This document shows, one piece after another, positions 46,711 to 55,044 of a DNA stretch of 64,000 nucleotides. Under the pieces are notes generated by a model, which did not search any database, was not told the DNA's origin, and saw nothing but the letters and a program-made list of their open reading frames with translations. The position numbers and the translations under genes were made by a program. Each line of letters starts with the position of its first letter. The first letter of the stretch is position 1. The DNA is from Erythrobacter sp. SCSIO 43205 (lineage in GTDB: Bacteria; Pseudomonadota; Alphaproteobacteria; Sphingomonadales; Sphingomonadaceae), in NCBI RefSeq assembly GCF_019904235.1, contig NZ_CP063202.1:124001-188000 (forward strand), read 5' to 3'.

Positions 46711-48123
46711 ATGCGTCGTAGTATTTTGATCTTGTTCTTGGTGATCGCTGCCTCTGTCGCTTACGTTTACTTGAACGAAGTGACCCAAGAACCGGCCGCG
46801 CTTCCACAAGTTTCAATCTCTACGAGTTCCGAGCCAAGAGAGCTAGCGGGACCGTCTGTTACACCTTGCCAAGAAGAGTCCCAGATAGATGCGGAGCCGC
46901 TCAACTCTGGTCCTGCCAGCCTGAGAAAAGTGACCTGTGTGACGGTTCCGGGATATGGGCTTTGGGCAACCGTCGTTATGTCGCCTGACGCAAAATCCAT
47001 GGCTTTTTGGGTTAACGGTCGAGAGAATTTGCTCGATTTGATCAACCTGGAGTCCGGCCTCGGCTCTAGGTTGTTCAACCGGGTGACGTTCCGCGATTTT
47101 GGCCAACGATATAGCGAGGATGCAATTGCTTGGAGCAGCGATGGATCAACACTTTGGTCAATTGAACAAGAAGTTCAAGAACCGGCGGGCTGGGCGCTAA
47201 GTGGTCTCACACCCATACTCATCGATGAAGAAGGCAGGGTAGAGCGCTTTGCGCCGCCTCAGCACCAAGCGGGTCCGTTAGACGGCATAGACTGGGTTGG
47301 CGGTGATGGTCTTGCAGTCGCCAAGTTCGGCACAAAAGGAAGCTACTACCGGCCAATGCGGGGAGATATCTCACCAACATTGGCGATGATCGATGTACCA
47401 GCTGGGAAAGTGCTCGATACAATTGTGATCGATGACGCCGAAGTACTTCAACAACGTGCGGCTTCCAACCATGATTTTAACTACTTTAGCTCTGCATCCG
47501 TTCAATTGCCCGACGGTCGCATACGGACCTTGTTACAGTTCCCGCGGGTTGTTGATCGTACGTATGGGCAGGATGCGATGGCATGGTCAAACGATAGGCG
47601 CTTTCTGCCCGCCGCATGGCTGACTTGGACACAAGGACAAACGCCTGTTGAAATGCCAGCGCCATTTGGGTTCTCCCCTGCTCATTCCGAACTCAGCCCT
47701 GACGGTGCGCATGCGCTAGTATGGCGTCCTTTGCAGCCTGAAGGAGTAATTCACATAGAGTGCTTTCAAGATTGCCCTCCTTTGCCAGAAGTTACGCCGG
47801 TCAAAGACACTATTGCTGCGCTCGTCGATACTGAGACTGGTGACACTCTTTGGAAAGTTGAGGCGACCGCGCGCGAAGCGTGGAACACCTTTGGTGGTGC
47901 TGTGATTAGTCCAACGGGTGAATTTGCCCTGATAGCTCTACCATCAGAAGGCCGCCGTCAGATGATTGCGCTGCTATCAATGAATGACGGTCGCATCCTG
48001 CAGCGCTTTTCACCCTCCTGCAACGGGTGTTTCACCTCAAGTTTCGGCTTTACGCGAGGCGGAGATCAAATGTGGATTGCCGCATATGGCAGTTTGGCTT
48101 TCTATGACCTCTCGCAACGCTGA
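46711..48123 (+). CDS. Hypothetical protein, probable beta-propeller, membrane anchored
   Basis: A 470-residue protein. One N-terminal hydrophobic helix (about 4-19) is followed by a mostly beta-strand body with repeated SPDAKSMAFW-, SSDGSTLWSIE- and SPDGAHALVW-like blades, as in WD40/TolB propellers. CxxCF-type cysteines (FSPSCNGCFTS) lie near the end. It is probably periplasmic. It has less GC-rich codons (TTG, GTA, CGT, ATA) than its neighbours and no partner genes, which suggests recent acquisition. Confidence 0.7.
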   Translation: MRRSILILFLVIAASVAYVYLNEVTQEPAALPQVSISTSSEPRELAGPSVTPCQEESQIDAEPLNSGPASLRKVTCVTVPGYGLWATVVMSPDAKSMAFWVNGRENLLDLINLESGLGSRLFNRVTFRDFGQRYSEDAIAWSSDGSTLWSIEQEVQEPAGWALSGLTPILIDEEGRVERFAPPQHQAGPLDGIDWVGGDGLAVAKFGTKGSYYRPMRGDISPTLAMIDVPAGKVLDTIVIDDAEVLQQRAASNHDFNYFSSASVQLPDGRIRTLLQFPRVVDRTYGQDAMAWSNDRRFLPAAWLTWTQGQTPVEMPAPFGFSPAHSELSPDGAHALVWRPLQPEGVIHIECFQDCPPLPEVTPVKDTIAALVDTETGDTLWKVEATAREAWNTFGGAVISPTGEFALIALPSEGRRQMIALLSMNDGRILQRFSPSCNGCFTSSFGFTRGGDQMWIAAYGSLAFYDLSQR

Positions 48124-48219
48124 TAAGACAGCCTAGCTGAAGCGCAAACGTCCAATCAGCTTACCGCCCAATCCGACGTCTGTTATCTCACAAATCGAGG
48201 CTTTCCAGCATGTCCACAA

Positions 48220-48238
48220 TTGGGTCGTAAGCGGAATG
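48220..48238 (+). repeat. Short degenerate repeat, right copy
   Basis: TTGGGTCGTAAGCGGAATG, paired with the copy at 46539-46557. It lies in the 180-base gap between the propeller gene and hisN; the rest of the gap shows nothing recognisable. Confidence 0.45.
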
Positions 48239-48303
48239 GCGGCTTTTGGAGCGGAGCGAGGGGTAGCCGCACATCTGCTATGATCGCTGGCGAGGTAAGG
48301 GCA

Positions 48304-49182
48304 TCAATCCTCACCCAAAGGAAAGCTCAAGCCCCCTGAGCTCGGCAAGATCGAGCTGTCGTTCGATTGCTTCACATTGGGCGCAAGCTCGCTTGAACCC
48401 ATAGCAGCAAGGACATCCTCAATCCGCGCCGGATCGCCCAGAGCAATCACGGTCCCGTCGCTATCGGCGTCAAGCGGGTTGCCTTGCCAGTCGCTCATCA
48501 CTCCGCCTGCGCCTTCGACCACGGGGACGAGTGCAGCGTAGTCGTGAAGCTTGAGCCCTGTCTCCATCACTAAGTCGATATGGCCGCTCGCCAGCATCGC
48601 GTAATTGTAGCAATCGCCGCCGTAGATCGGCCACGGCTTTTTGGGATAAGCATTGGTGACGACATTCAGCCACGCATCGGCCTCATCCGCGCTGAAGCAG
48701 TGGGGTGAAGTGGTCGCCATGCTCATCCCTTCAACCCCGCGACAGGGGCGGGTTTTGACAGGCTTGCCATTCAGCGTCGTGCCATCGCCCACGCGGCCTG
48801 CCCAGCGTTCGCGCTGCACCGGCTGGTCGATAATTCCGAGTACGGGCCAGCCGTCCTGCATCAGGGCAATCAAAGTCCCGAATATCGCGCGGCCCGCGAC
48901 GAAGCTTTGCGTGCCGTCAATCGGATCGAGCACCCATTGCCGCCCTGCGCTTTCGTTGCTTGTGCCATATTCTTCGCCGATAATGCCGTCATCGGGGCGC
49001 TCTTCCTCGATCATCTTGCGCATGACCGCCTCGGCAGCGCGATCGGCCTCGGTCACAGCGGAGGCATCGGCCTTTGTTTCCGCCGCCCAATCACCCTTCG
49101 CATCACCGCGAAACAGCGGACGGATGACGGAACCGGCTGCATCGGCGAGGCGGTTGGCGAATTCGAGATCGGCTGGAGTCAT
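48304..49182 (-). CDS. hisN: Histidinol-phosphatase, inositol-monophosphatase type
   Basis: Magnesium-dependent phosphatase. The 292 residues contain GIIGEEYGTSNES (metal Glu), WVLDPIDGTQSFVAGRAIFGTLIAL (the DPIDGT signature), and GLKLHDYAALVPVVEGAGGVMSDW. The subgroup is the HisN type rather than suhB, but inositol phosphates cannot be excluded. The fold ends at about residue 262; the last 30 residues (from GSSELAP) are an unusual Ser/Gly/Pro-rich extension. It diverges from the lipoprotein hydrolase gene. Confidence 0.88.
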   Translation of the reverse strand: MTPADLEFANRLADAAGSVIRPLFRGDAKGDWAAETKADASAVTEADRAAEAVMRKMIEEERPDDGIIGEEYGTSNESAGRQWVLDPIDGTQSFVAGRAIFGTLIALMQDGWPVLGIIDQPVQRERWAGRVGDGTTLNGKPVKTRPCRGVEGMSMATTSPHCFSADEADAWLNVVTNAYPKKPWPIYGGDCYNYAMLASGHIDLVMETGLKLHDYAALVPVVEGAGGVMSDWQGNPLDADSDGTVIALGDPARIEDVLAAMGSSELAPNVKQSNDSSILPSSGGLSFPLGED

Positions 49183-49316
49183 GGGCGAACGCTTTCTGTA
49201 CTACGCCTGCCTACGTCAAGCCCAAAGGATATCTGTTCGGAAAAGTGCCATGTTCACAATAGCTTCACCTGCCGATTCATAAGGCAGCCCTAGTCAGATG
49301 TTCGGGAGTTTGGGCG

Positions 49317-50237
49317 GTGTTCTATCGGTTGTGCATGTTGGTAATCGCATCGCTTTCCGTCAACGGATGCGCGGGGTTGGGATATCTGGGCAGCGCGGTG
49401 CTTTCGCCTCCGCAAAAGGTGATGGTCCAATCTGAAGGCTTTGGCGAATTGGAACTTTATAGTTTCGATACTGGCCCCTCACCTTCACAGGCCATTTTTT
49501 TCATATCAGGTTCGGGATGCGCATCGCTTCGCTTCTTCCTGAAACGCTACTTCACAGGGCTACCCGAAGGCTACCGAATTTATGCGCTACAAAAGTCGGG
49601 TGTTGACGCGATGAACACGGGCGCGAATTGCTCTGATCAGTTTCACCGCTCCAACACTATAGATCAACTGATCGCGCGAAACGGAGCGGCTCTGACGGCT
49701 GTAAAAGCCCAGTTTGGCGGCGAGTTTGTAGCAATTGTAGGTGTATCCGAAGGCGGGGTTGTCTCGGCACCCGTAGCTGTAGCGAACCCGCAGATCCCCA
49801 ACCTCATCATCATCGGCGCAGGCGCAATGACGTTTCGTGAAGAGCTTTCAATTCTTGCCCGCCAAAGAGGGAGGGAGGACGAACTCACCGCCGCTCTTGC
49901 GAACGTGGAAATCACCCCGAAAAGTATCGATGAGCGCTTTATGGGAATGCCTCATCTCTATTTGACGAGTATGCTCGATTTCGATCCCCTGCCGCATCTG
50001 CTTGCCTCCAAGCAGCGCGTCCTTTTCGTACATGGTGAAAAGGATGAGAGTGTACCTCTTGCCTCAGCACGCGTCGCTGCCGAAGCATTGTCCCGTGACA
50101 GCAGCCGTAAGGTGGTTCTCGAAATCGTGCCCGGCGCAAATCATGTGTTGGTGAATGAGGAGGGTGACCAGAAGGTGGACATTATGAGGAAGCTTCCCGT
50201 CTGGATGAACGTCGCAGATCAAGGCGCCCTCCAATAA
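49317..50237 (+). CDS. Lipoprotein with alpha/beta hydrolase fold
   Basis: A 306-residue protein. The lipoprotein signal has lipobox SVNGC (Cys about 18). IFFISGSGCASLRFFLKRYF is an oxyanion-type loop, AIVGVSEGGVVSAPVA the nucleophile elbow (Ser about 143), VLFVHGEKDESVPLASAR carries the acid, and IVPGANHVLVNEEG the His. It is probably an envelope-attached esterase or peptidase-like hydrolase; the substrate is unknown. GTG 49317 is the start, with GGGAG eight bases ahead. Its end overlaps the next, convergent gene by 19 bases. Confidence 0.8.
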   Translation: MFYRLCMLVIASLSVNGCAGLGYLGSAVLSPPQKVMVQSEGFGELELYSFDTGPSPSQAIFFISGSGCASLRFFLKRYFTGLPEGYRIYALQKSGVDAMNTGANCSDQFHRSNTIDQLIARNGAALTAVKAQFGGEFVAIVGVSEGGVVSAPVAVANPQIPNLIIIGAGAMTFREELSILARQRGREDELTAALANVEITPKSIDERFMGMPHLYLTSMLDFDPLPHLLASKQRVLFVHGEKDESVPLASARVAAEALSRDSSRKVVLEIVPGANHVLVNEEGDQKVDIMRKLPVWMNVADQGALQ

Positions 50238-50578
50238 TCGAAGGCAATCTTCTGATGGAGGGCGACGTAGTTCTTGGCCTCGACACCTTCCCAATCAAGC
50301 GGCCACTCGCCTTGCATTTCATCGGATAGGTGGGAGCGGCTGACGAACCAGCCTTGGCCCGGCAAGCCGTCTGACTGGCGAACGACAAGCACCGCAAGCC
50401 CCGGTTCGCCCGCGATACGCGCATCCTCGTCATGGGCGTCGAGCACCTTGCACAATGCACGCATCTTTGGCCGTGTAAAACCGTAGCCGAGGAGCCCGAG
50501 CATCTGCGAATAGGTAAGCGCATTACCAGCACGCGCCGCGCCCTTGAGAATTTCCCGGACCTCGCCGGGATCAAACAT
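50219..50578 (-). CDS. Conserved hypothetical protein
   Basis: A 119-residue cytoplasmic protein. FDPGEVREILKGAARAG, LTYSQMLGLLGYGFTRPKMRALCKVLDAHDEDA, then LAVLVVRQSDGLPGQGWFVSR are the visible blocks. The pattern looks like a small alpha-plus-beta protein; I do not recognise a named family. Its ATG overlaps the prs stop by one base (TGATG), so it is translationally coupled to prs. It may have a role near nucleotide metabolism, but only position suggests it. Confidence 0.78.
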   Translation of the reverse strand: MFDPGEVREILKGAARAGNALTYSQMLGLLGYGFTRPKMRALCKVLDAHDEDARIAGEPGLAVLVVRQSDGLPGQGWFVSRSHLSDEMQGEWPLDWEGVEAKNYVALHQKIAFDYWRAP

Positions 50579-51513
50579 CAATCAAACAGGCTGCTGACCG
50601 AGCTTTCGTCGGCAATCCGGCGGATCGCTTCGCCTACCAGCGGAGCAATGGGAAGCGCACGGATTTTGTCTGATTTTTCCGCTGCTTCGGTCAGTTGGAT
50701 CGAATCGGAGATCACCAGCTCTTTCAGTTTGGAGCCATCGATGCGCGCCACCGCACCGCCCGACAAAACGCCGTGGGTGATGTAAGCGGTCACCGATTTC
50801 GCGCCATTTTCAAGCAGAGCCTCGGCCGCGTTGCATAGCGTGCCGCCTGAATCGACGATGTCATCGATAAGGATACAATGGCGACCAGAAACGTCGCCGA
50901 TGATATTCATCACTTCCGATTCACCAGGGCGATCACGGCGTTTATCGACGATGGCGAGAGGCGCATTGTCGAGACGCTTGGCCAGTGCGCGTGCGCGCAC
51001 AACGCCGCCCACGTCGGGTGAGATAACCATCAAATCCTGATCGCCGTAACGCGCCTGAATATCGGCGGCCATGACGGGCGCTGCATACAGATTGTCGGTC
51101 GGAATATCGAAGAAGCCCTGAATCTGGCCAGCGTGCAAATCCACCGCCAGAACGCGGTCCGCGCCCGCTTCGGTGATAAGGTTGGCAACCAGCTTTGCCG
51201 AGATGGGCGTGCGCGGGCCGGGTTTCCTGTCCTGGCGGGCATAGCCAAAGTACGGCACGACCGCAGTGATCCGACGAGCCGACGCGCGCTTAAGCGCATC
51301 GATGCAGATCAACAGCTCCATCAAATTGTCATTGGCGGGATAGCCGGTCGACTGCACCAGAAACATATCCTGACCACGCACATTTTCATGGATTTCGACG
51401 AAGATCTCTTCATCGGCGAACCGGCGCACGCTTGCATCGGTCAACGGCACTTCGAGATAGGCGGCAATCGCCCGGGCGAGCGGCAGGTTAGAATTGCCGG
51501 ACATGATCTTCAT
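50578..51513 (-). CDS. prs: Ribose-phosphate pyrophosphokinase
   Basis: Makes PRPP from ribose 5-phosphate and ATP. The 311 residues are normal. [39 protein letters not shown] (the catalytic flexible loop) and the PRPP loop [14 protein letters not shown] are all present. The divalent-metal site [18 protein letters not shown] is also intact. The 350 bases upstream hold the promoter. A small coupled gene follows. Confidence 0.97.
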   Translation of the reverse strand: MKIMSGNSNLPLARAIAAYLEVPLTDASVRRFADEEIFVEIHENVRGQDMFLVQSTGYPANDNLMELLICIDALKRASARRITAVVPYFGYARQDRKPGPRTPISAKLVANLITEAGADRVLAVDLHAGQIQGFFDIPTDNLYAAPVMAADIQARYGDQDLMVISPDVGGVVRARALAKRLDNAPLAIVDKRRDRPGESEVMNIIGDVSGRHCILIDDIVDSGGTLCNAAEALLENGAKSVTAYITHGVLSGGAVARIDGSKLKELVISDSIQLTEAAEKSDKIRALPIAPLVGEAIRRIADESSVSSLFD

Positions 51514-51864
51514 GGACGCGAATCCCTGTTTAGGAGCTTTGCACCCCGCCTAATGAAGCGTCATTGAATTGCAACACGCGAAGGGGTGTTTGCCCTCAGT
51601 TTCTCACGCGCCGATGGCGGAATGGGGCGCAATTTATGAAAGCGCGCAACGCAAATATTATGATTGCCCGTTGGCGGCTATTTCGTCAAACGGCAGGCGA
51701 ATGTGAATATCACATAGAGCGAAAGCCCTTGCCTAAGCCAAGAACAGTTTTCTAATGTACATAGTGCAACTGGCTGATTACTTATACGCGACCGTAAATC
51801 CACACCATCAATTCCACATCTTGTGGAGAGCGACAAGCCAGTGTTAAAATTGGGAGAGATTTAC
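51514..51864. other. Intergenic region between prs and a small membrane protein gene
   Basis: About 350 bases between divergent genes, AT-richer from about 51650 onward. It must carry both promoters. No confident promoter, hairpin or RNA gene was seen. It begins the low-GC stretch that runs to about 52800. Confidence 0.5.
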
Positions 51865-52011
51865 ATGGCGCATTCCACCCGCACTGATGCGAAGGGCGTT
51901 CAAGTGAGCTGGCCAGTCCTTTTACTAGCGGCAATTGTGGCAGCACCCATTCTTTTCAGCCTGGGCACATACATCGGCGAACAGCTATTTCTGGCTTTCG
52001 GAGAAAGCTAA
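51865..52011 (+). CDS. Small single-helix membrane protein
   Basis: A 48-residue protein. The hydrophobic helix (VSWPVLLLAAIVAAPILFSL, about 13-32) is followed by GTYIGEQLFLAFGES. GGGAGA lies seven bases before the ATG. I do not recognise it. It converges with the membrane protein gene at 52022-52351, ten bases away, in the same low-GC stretch as the bacteriocin-like gene, so a shared function is possible but unproven. Confidence 0.6.
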   Translation: MAHSTRTDAKGVQVSWPVLLLAAIVAAPILFSLGTYIGEQLFLAFGES

Positions 52012-52021
52012 ACGAAGCGCA

Positions 52022-52351
52022 TCAGTTTGTGATCAGCAGGGCGACTACCGCCGCCAGAACGAGCACATTTACAACCCATAAGCCCAATGCTGCGGGCAAT
52101 TTATAATGCCTTCTCGCTTCAAGGCCCGCCGGACGCATATTTACCGCTTGGAAGACAAGCAGCACAATAAAAAACCCGATGTAAGAGTAGGCAGGAATTT
52201 GAAGTTGCCCCAATTGGCTACCGCCGTACAACCCACCAAGAACTATGCCGCCAATGAATGGTGTGACTACCAAGAGAAGATAGTAAGCTGCTTTACCGGT
52301 GCCGTTCGCAAGCGACAGACGCTGGCTGAGGAAATCGAAATAGTTTGTCAT
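52022..52351 (-). CDS. Small three-helix membrane protein next to the bacteriocin-like gene
   Basis: A 109-residue protein with hydrophobic segments at about 22-45, 56-74 and 88-108 and basic loops (ARRHYKLP before the last). The frame is open further upstream, but ATG 52351 lies at the start of the conserved-looking part. It is 68 bases downstream of the double-glycine-leader peptide gene on the same strand. Small multi-helix proteins in this position are often immunity proteins, which is the working guess here. Confidence 0.65.
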   Translation of the reverse strand: MTNYFDFLSQRLSLANGTGKAAYYLLLVVTPFIGGIVLGGLYGGSQLGQLQIPAYSYIGFFIVLLVFQAVNMRPAGLEARRHYKLPAALGLWVVNVLVLAAVVALLITN

Positions 52352-52419
52352 TTTTATGTCTCGTGCAAGGCTGAGTGGGACGACCAGTCCGAGCCAGACG
52401 ACCCACTCAGACAGGATTG

Positions 52420-52701
52420 TCAGCTGTTGACAACCCAAGCTTCACCGATGAGATAAAGCCCGCCGCCAAGTGCTCCGATTACCGCGCTTCCCGCCACAAT
52501 TTGGGGTTGACCAGTTACAACGCCAACACCAGCTCCGGAAGCGCCTACTGCCATGAGAACTCCTCCGGCTTCCTGTAAGGTCAAATCGCCCCCAGAAACA
52601 GCATCCAGTTCATCAAGTCCCAGCGTTTTGATTGAGGTCGCGCGCGAACTACTATCAAGACTTAGTGTATTAATCTTTTTCCTTCCTAATTGAACCGACA
52701 C
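52420..52701 (-). CDS. Double-glycine-leader bacteriocin-like precursor peptide
   Basis: A 93-residue peptide. LGLDELDAVSGG matches the double-glycine leader pattern (L at -12, E at -8, L at -7, V at -4, GG at -2/-1) cleaved by C39-type peptidase-transporters. The predicted mature part is 55 residues, rich in Gly and Ala, with GASGAGVGVV- and IGALGGGLYLIGEAW-type stretches typical of membrane-active class II bacteriocins or microcins. The called start is GTG 52701 without a good ribosome-binding site; an ATT at 52674 has AGGAAGG six bases ahead. Confidence 0.75.
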   Translation of the reverse strand: MSVQLGRKKINTLSLDSSSRATSIKTLGLDELDAVSGGDLTLQEAGGVLMAVGASGAGVGVVTGQPQIVAGSAVIGALGGGLYLIGEAWVVNS

Positions 52702-52827
52702 GATACTTGTCGATCAAGAAGGTTCTTTCCAATATTACGTTGGCCAATTCTATAGTTGCGATGTACTATCTGATCGGTCTTTGAATCTTTAAGAGAGAAA
52801 TTGCCGCGCTACGTCCTACCCTAACGC

Positions 52828-53877
52828 TCACCCCCGGTGCGGAGCAATCCGGTGTTCGCCCCTGATCCAGCGCACTGTTCCCGATGATGCGCGCATCACC
52901 ACGCTATCGGTGGTCATGATCGTTGCGCCGGTGGACTTCTTGCGCTTTTTCACCCCGTCGAGAAGCGAGCCATCGGTCACGCCTGTTGCAGCGAAAATAC
53001 AATCCGATTTCGCCAGCTCTTCAAGCTTGTAGATTTTGTTGAGGTCCGTGATGCCCCATTTTTTGGCGCGCGCTTTTTCATCGTCGTTGCGGAAGACAAG
53101 ACGACCGTTGAACTGGCCGCCGACACAGCGCAGGGCCGCAGCTGCAAGAACGCCTTCGGGTGCGCCGCCTTGGCCCATGTAGATGTCGATGGTGGTGTCC
53201 TGATCGGTCACGGCAATCACGCCTGCGACATCGCCATCACCGATCAAGTGCACGCCGCAACCGATTTCGCGCAGCTCTGCGATAAGGTCGGCATGGCGCG
53301 GGCGGTCAAGGACGCAAACGTTTATCTCGGACGGCTCAATGCCCTTGGCCGCTGCAACCGCCTCGACATTCTGCGTCGGCGTTTTGGCAAGATCGATCAC
53401 ATCGGCGGGAAGGCCCGGCCCAACGGCGAGTTTATCCATGTAAACATCAGGTGCATTCAAAAGCCCGCCTTCTTCCGAAGCGGCAAGAACCGCTAGCGCA
53501 TTCGGACCAGCCTTTGCGGTAATTGTGGTCCCTTCCAACGGATCAAGCGCGATGTCGATCCTGGGCCCCTTACCCGGCGCACCGCCAACCTTTTCTCCGA
53601 TATAGAGCATGGGCGCTTCGTCGCGCTCGCCCTCACCGATGACCACCGTGCCGTCCATGTAGAGCGTGTCGAATGCGCGGCGCATGGCCTCAACCGCCGC
53701 TGCGTCCGCGGCCTTTTCATCGCCGCGCCCGATCAATTGCGCCGCCGCCACCGCAGCTGCTTCGGTCACGCGCACCATTTCCAGCACGAGCACGCGGTCG
53801 ATCGCATTTTCGTCAGCTTGGTCTTTTGCGGCCAGTACATCTGTGCCAAGGTCGGAAGTCGTTTCGGTAGTGTTCAT
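52828..53877 (-). CDS. glpX: Fructose-1,6-bisphosphatase, class II
   Basis: Dephosphorylates fructose 1,6-bisphosphate in gluconeogenesis. The 349 residues have VIGEGERDEAPMLYIGEKVG (metal Glu/Asp), the DPLEGTTITAKAGPNALAVL motif (lithium-sensitive phosphatase fold), and CGVHLIGDGDVAGVIAVT. The C-terminus has KRKKSTGATIMTTDSVVMRASSGTVRWIRGEH. Length is close to the alphaproteobacterial form. The gene is separated from the bacteriocin-like gene by 126 AT-rich bases. Confidence 0.96.
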   Translation of the reverse strand: MNTTETTSDLGTDVLAAKDQADENAIDRVLVLEMVRVTEAAAVAAAQLIGRGDEKAADAAAVEAMRRAFDTLYMDGTVVIGEGERDEAPMLYIGEKVGGAPGKGPRIDIALDPLEGTTITAKAGPNALAVLAASEEGGLLNAPDVYMDKLAVGPGLPADVIDLAKTPTQNVEAVAAAKGIEPSEINVCVLDRPRHADLIAELREIGCGVHLIGDGDVAGVIAVTDQDTTIDIYMGQGGAPEGVLAAAALRCVGGQFNGRLVFRNDDEKARAKKWGITDLNKIYKLEELAKSDCIFAATGVTDGSLLDGVKKRKKSTGATIMTTDSVVMRASSGTVRWIRGEHRIAPHRG

Positions 53878-53972
53878 CGAGAATTCAGTCCTTATGCGCC
53901 CATGAAGGGCCGGGGCCTTTGATTGTCGCCAGAGCGCTTAGCCACGAGGATACACGCTTGTCGAGCATTCCT

Positions 53973-54560
53973 ATGCATAACTCACCAATTGCGCGCTTTC
54001 TCGCAGCGGTTTTGTGTGTGTCCACCCTTGGCGCTCCTTTGACCGCGCAAGATGAAGGGGGTGTGACATCACAGTCTGATGATGAAGATGAGGCCGGGAG
54101 CGCCAAAGGACCGCCGCGTCCTTTTGGTGGAGGGCTCGATTTATCCGTCACGGTTCCGCGCGATCCCGATGCTCTGGTCGAAGAGCAATGCGAGCGCGAA
54201 AACGACGTCGGCCGGGTTCAGGGTGAAATCGTCGTGTGCCGCCAATTGGGCGAGGCCAGCGATGGGTCTTATGATCGCGAAGAATTCGAGCGCGGCTATG
54301 CCGAGCGAACGCAGGGCGATAAGCCGGTGAATGTTTCAGGGATGCGCGACCTTGCCCATTCCATCACGCTGGGCTCTGCCCCCGAAGCGGTGTTGATGAT
54401 TGATGTCGAAGCGCTGCCAGAGGCACCCGCAGGTTCAGACGCGGACCGTATTGCGCGCGGACTGCCAGCACTGGGGCAAGATGAAGACCTAACCCCTGAA
54501 GAAATCCAGCGCCGCCGCCGCGCAGCCGGGCTCGATGCGCCCGATTTGCCGGGACAATAG
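53973..54560 (+). CDS. Secreted acidic protein of unknown function (copy A)
   Basis: A 195-residue protein. The signal peptide (about 1-24, ending PLTAQ) precedes an acidic linker rich in Asp, Glu, Ser and Gly. The two blocks shared with the next gene are GEIVVCRQLGEASDGSYD (about 80) and IDVEALPEAPAGSDADRIARGL (about 150). Cysteines in CERENDVG and VVCRQ may bond. The family is not recognised. ATG 53973 fits the signal peptide; a TTG 18 codons earlier is unlikely. Confidence 0.75.
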   Translation: MHNSPIARFLAAVLCVSTLGAPLTAQDEGGVTSQSDDEDEAGSAKGPPRPFGGGLDLSVTVPRDPDALVEEQCERENDVGRVQGEIVVCRQLGEASDGSYDREEFERGYAERTQGDKPVNVSGMRDLAHSITLGSAPEAVLMIDVEALPEAPAGSDADRIARGLPALGQDEDLTPEEIQRRRRAAGLDAPDLPGQ

Positions 54561-54565
54561 GTACA

Positions 54566-55042
54566 TTGAAGGCAGCGCTCGCCTTTTGGAGCATGGTTGC
54601 CTCAATCGGCCCCGCCGCCTTGGCACAAGAGCCGCAGGAGACGGGCGAACAGGCCGCCATGGATCCGCCGGTGGTCATTGACCTGACCCTTCCCTCGTCC
54701 TCCCCCGCATCAAGCGAAGAGTGTGACGAACAAGCCGATGCCGCGCGCATCGCTGGCGAAATCGTTGTGTGCCGCTCCTTGGGCGAGGAAAGTGATGGCT
54801 ATTATGATCCACAGCGAGTGCAAGAGGCGGTGGGCAGACGCACCATTGGACCCATCGCGCCCGATGTGGACGGGTCTGGCCTCAAATTGCCGACAGAGGG
54901 ATCGCTTATTGCCATCATCGTCACCGTGCCCACAGGCGAACCGGGCGAGCAGCCGCTTATGGTTGACCTAGAAGCTTTGCCCGAAGCTCCTCCCGGCTCG
55001 GACGCAGACAGAATAGCCAAGGGGCTCTCGCTAAAAAACTAG
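54566..55042 (+). CDS. Secreted acidic protein of unknown function (copy B)
   Basis: A 158-residue relative of copy A. The signal peptide ends near PAALAQ. Shared blocks are GEIVVCRSLGEESDGYYD and VDLEALPEAPPGSDADRIAKGL, and CDEQADAAR replaces CERENDVG. It starts with TTG, AGG five bases ahead, six bases after the stop of copy A, so translation is probably coupled. It looks like a tandem duplication that diverged. Confidence 0.72.
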   Translation: MKAALAFWSMVASIGPAALAQEPQETGEQAAMDPPVVIDLTLPSSSPASSEECDEQADAARIAGEIVVCRSLGEESDGYYDPQRVQEAVGRRTIGPIAPDVDGSGLKLPTEGSLIAIIVTVPTGEPGEQPLMVDLEALPEAPPGSDADRIAKGLSLKN

Positions 55043-55044
55043 GC

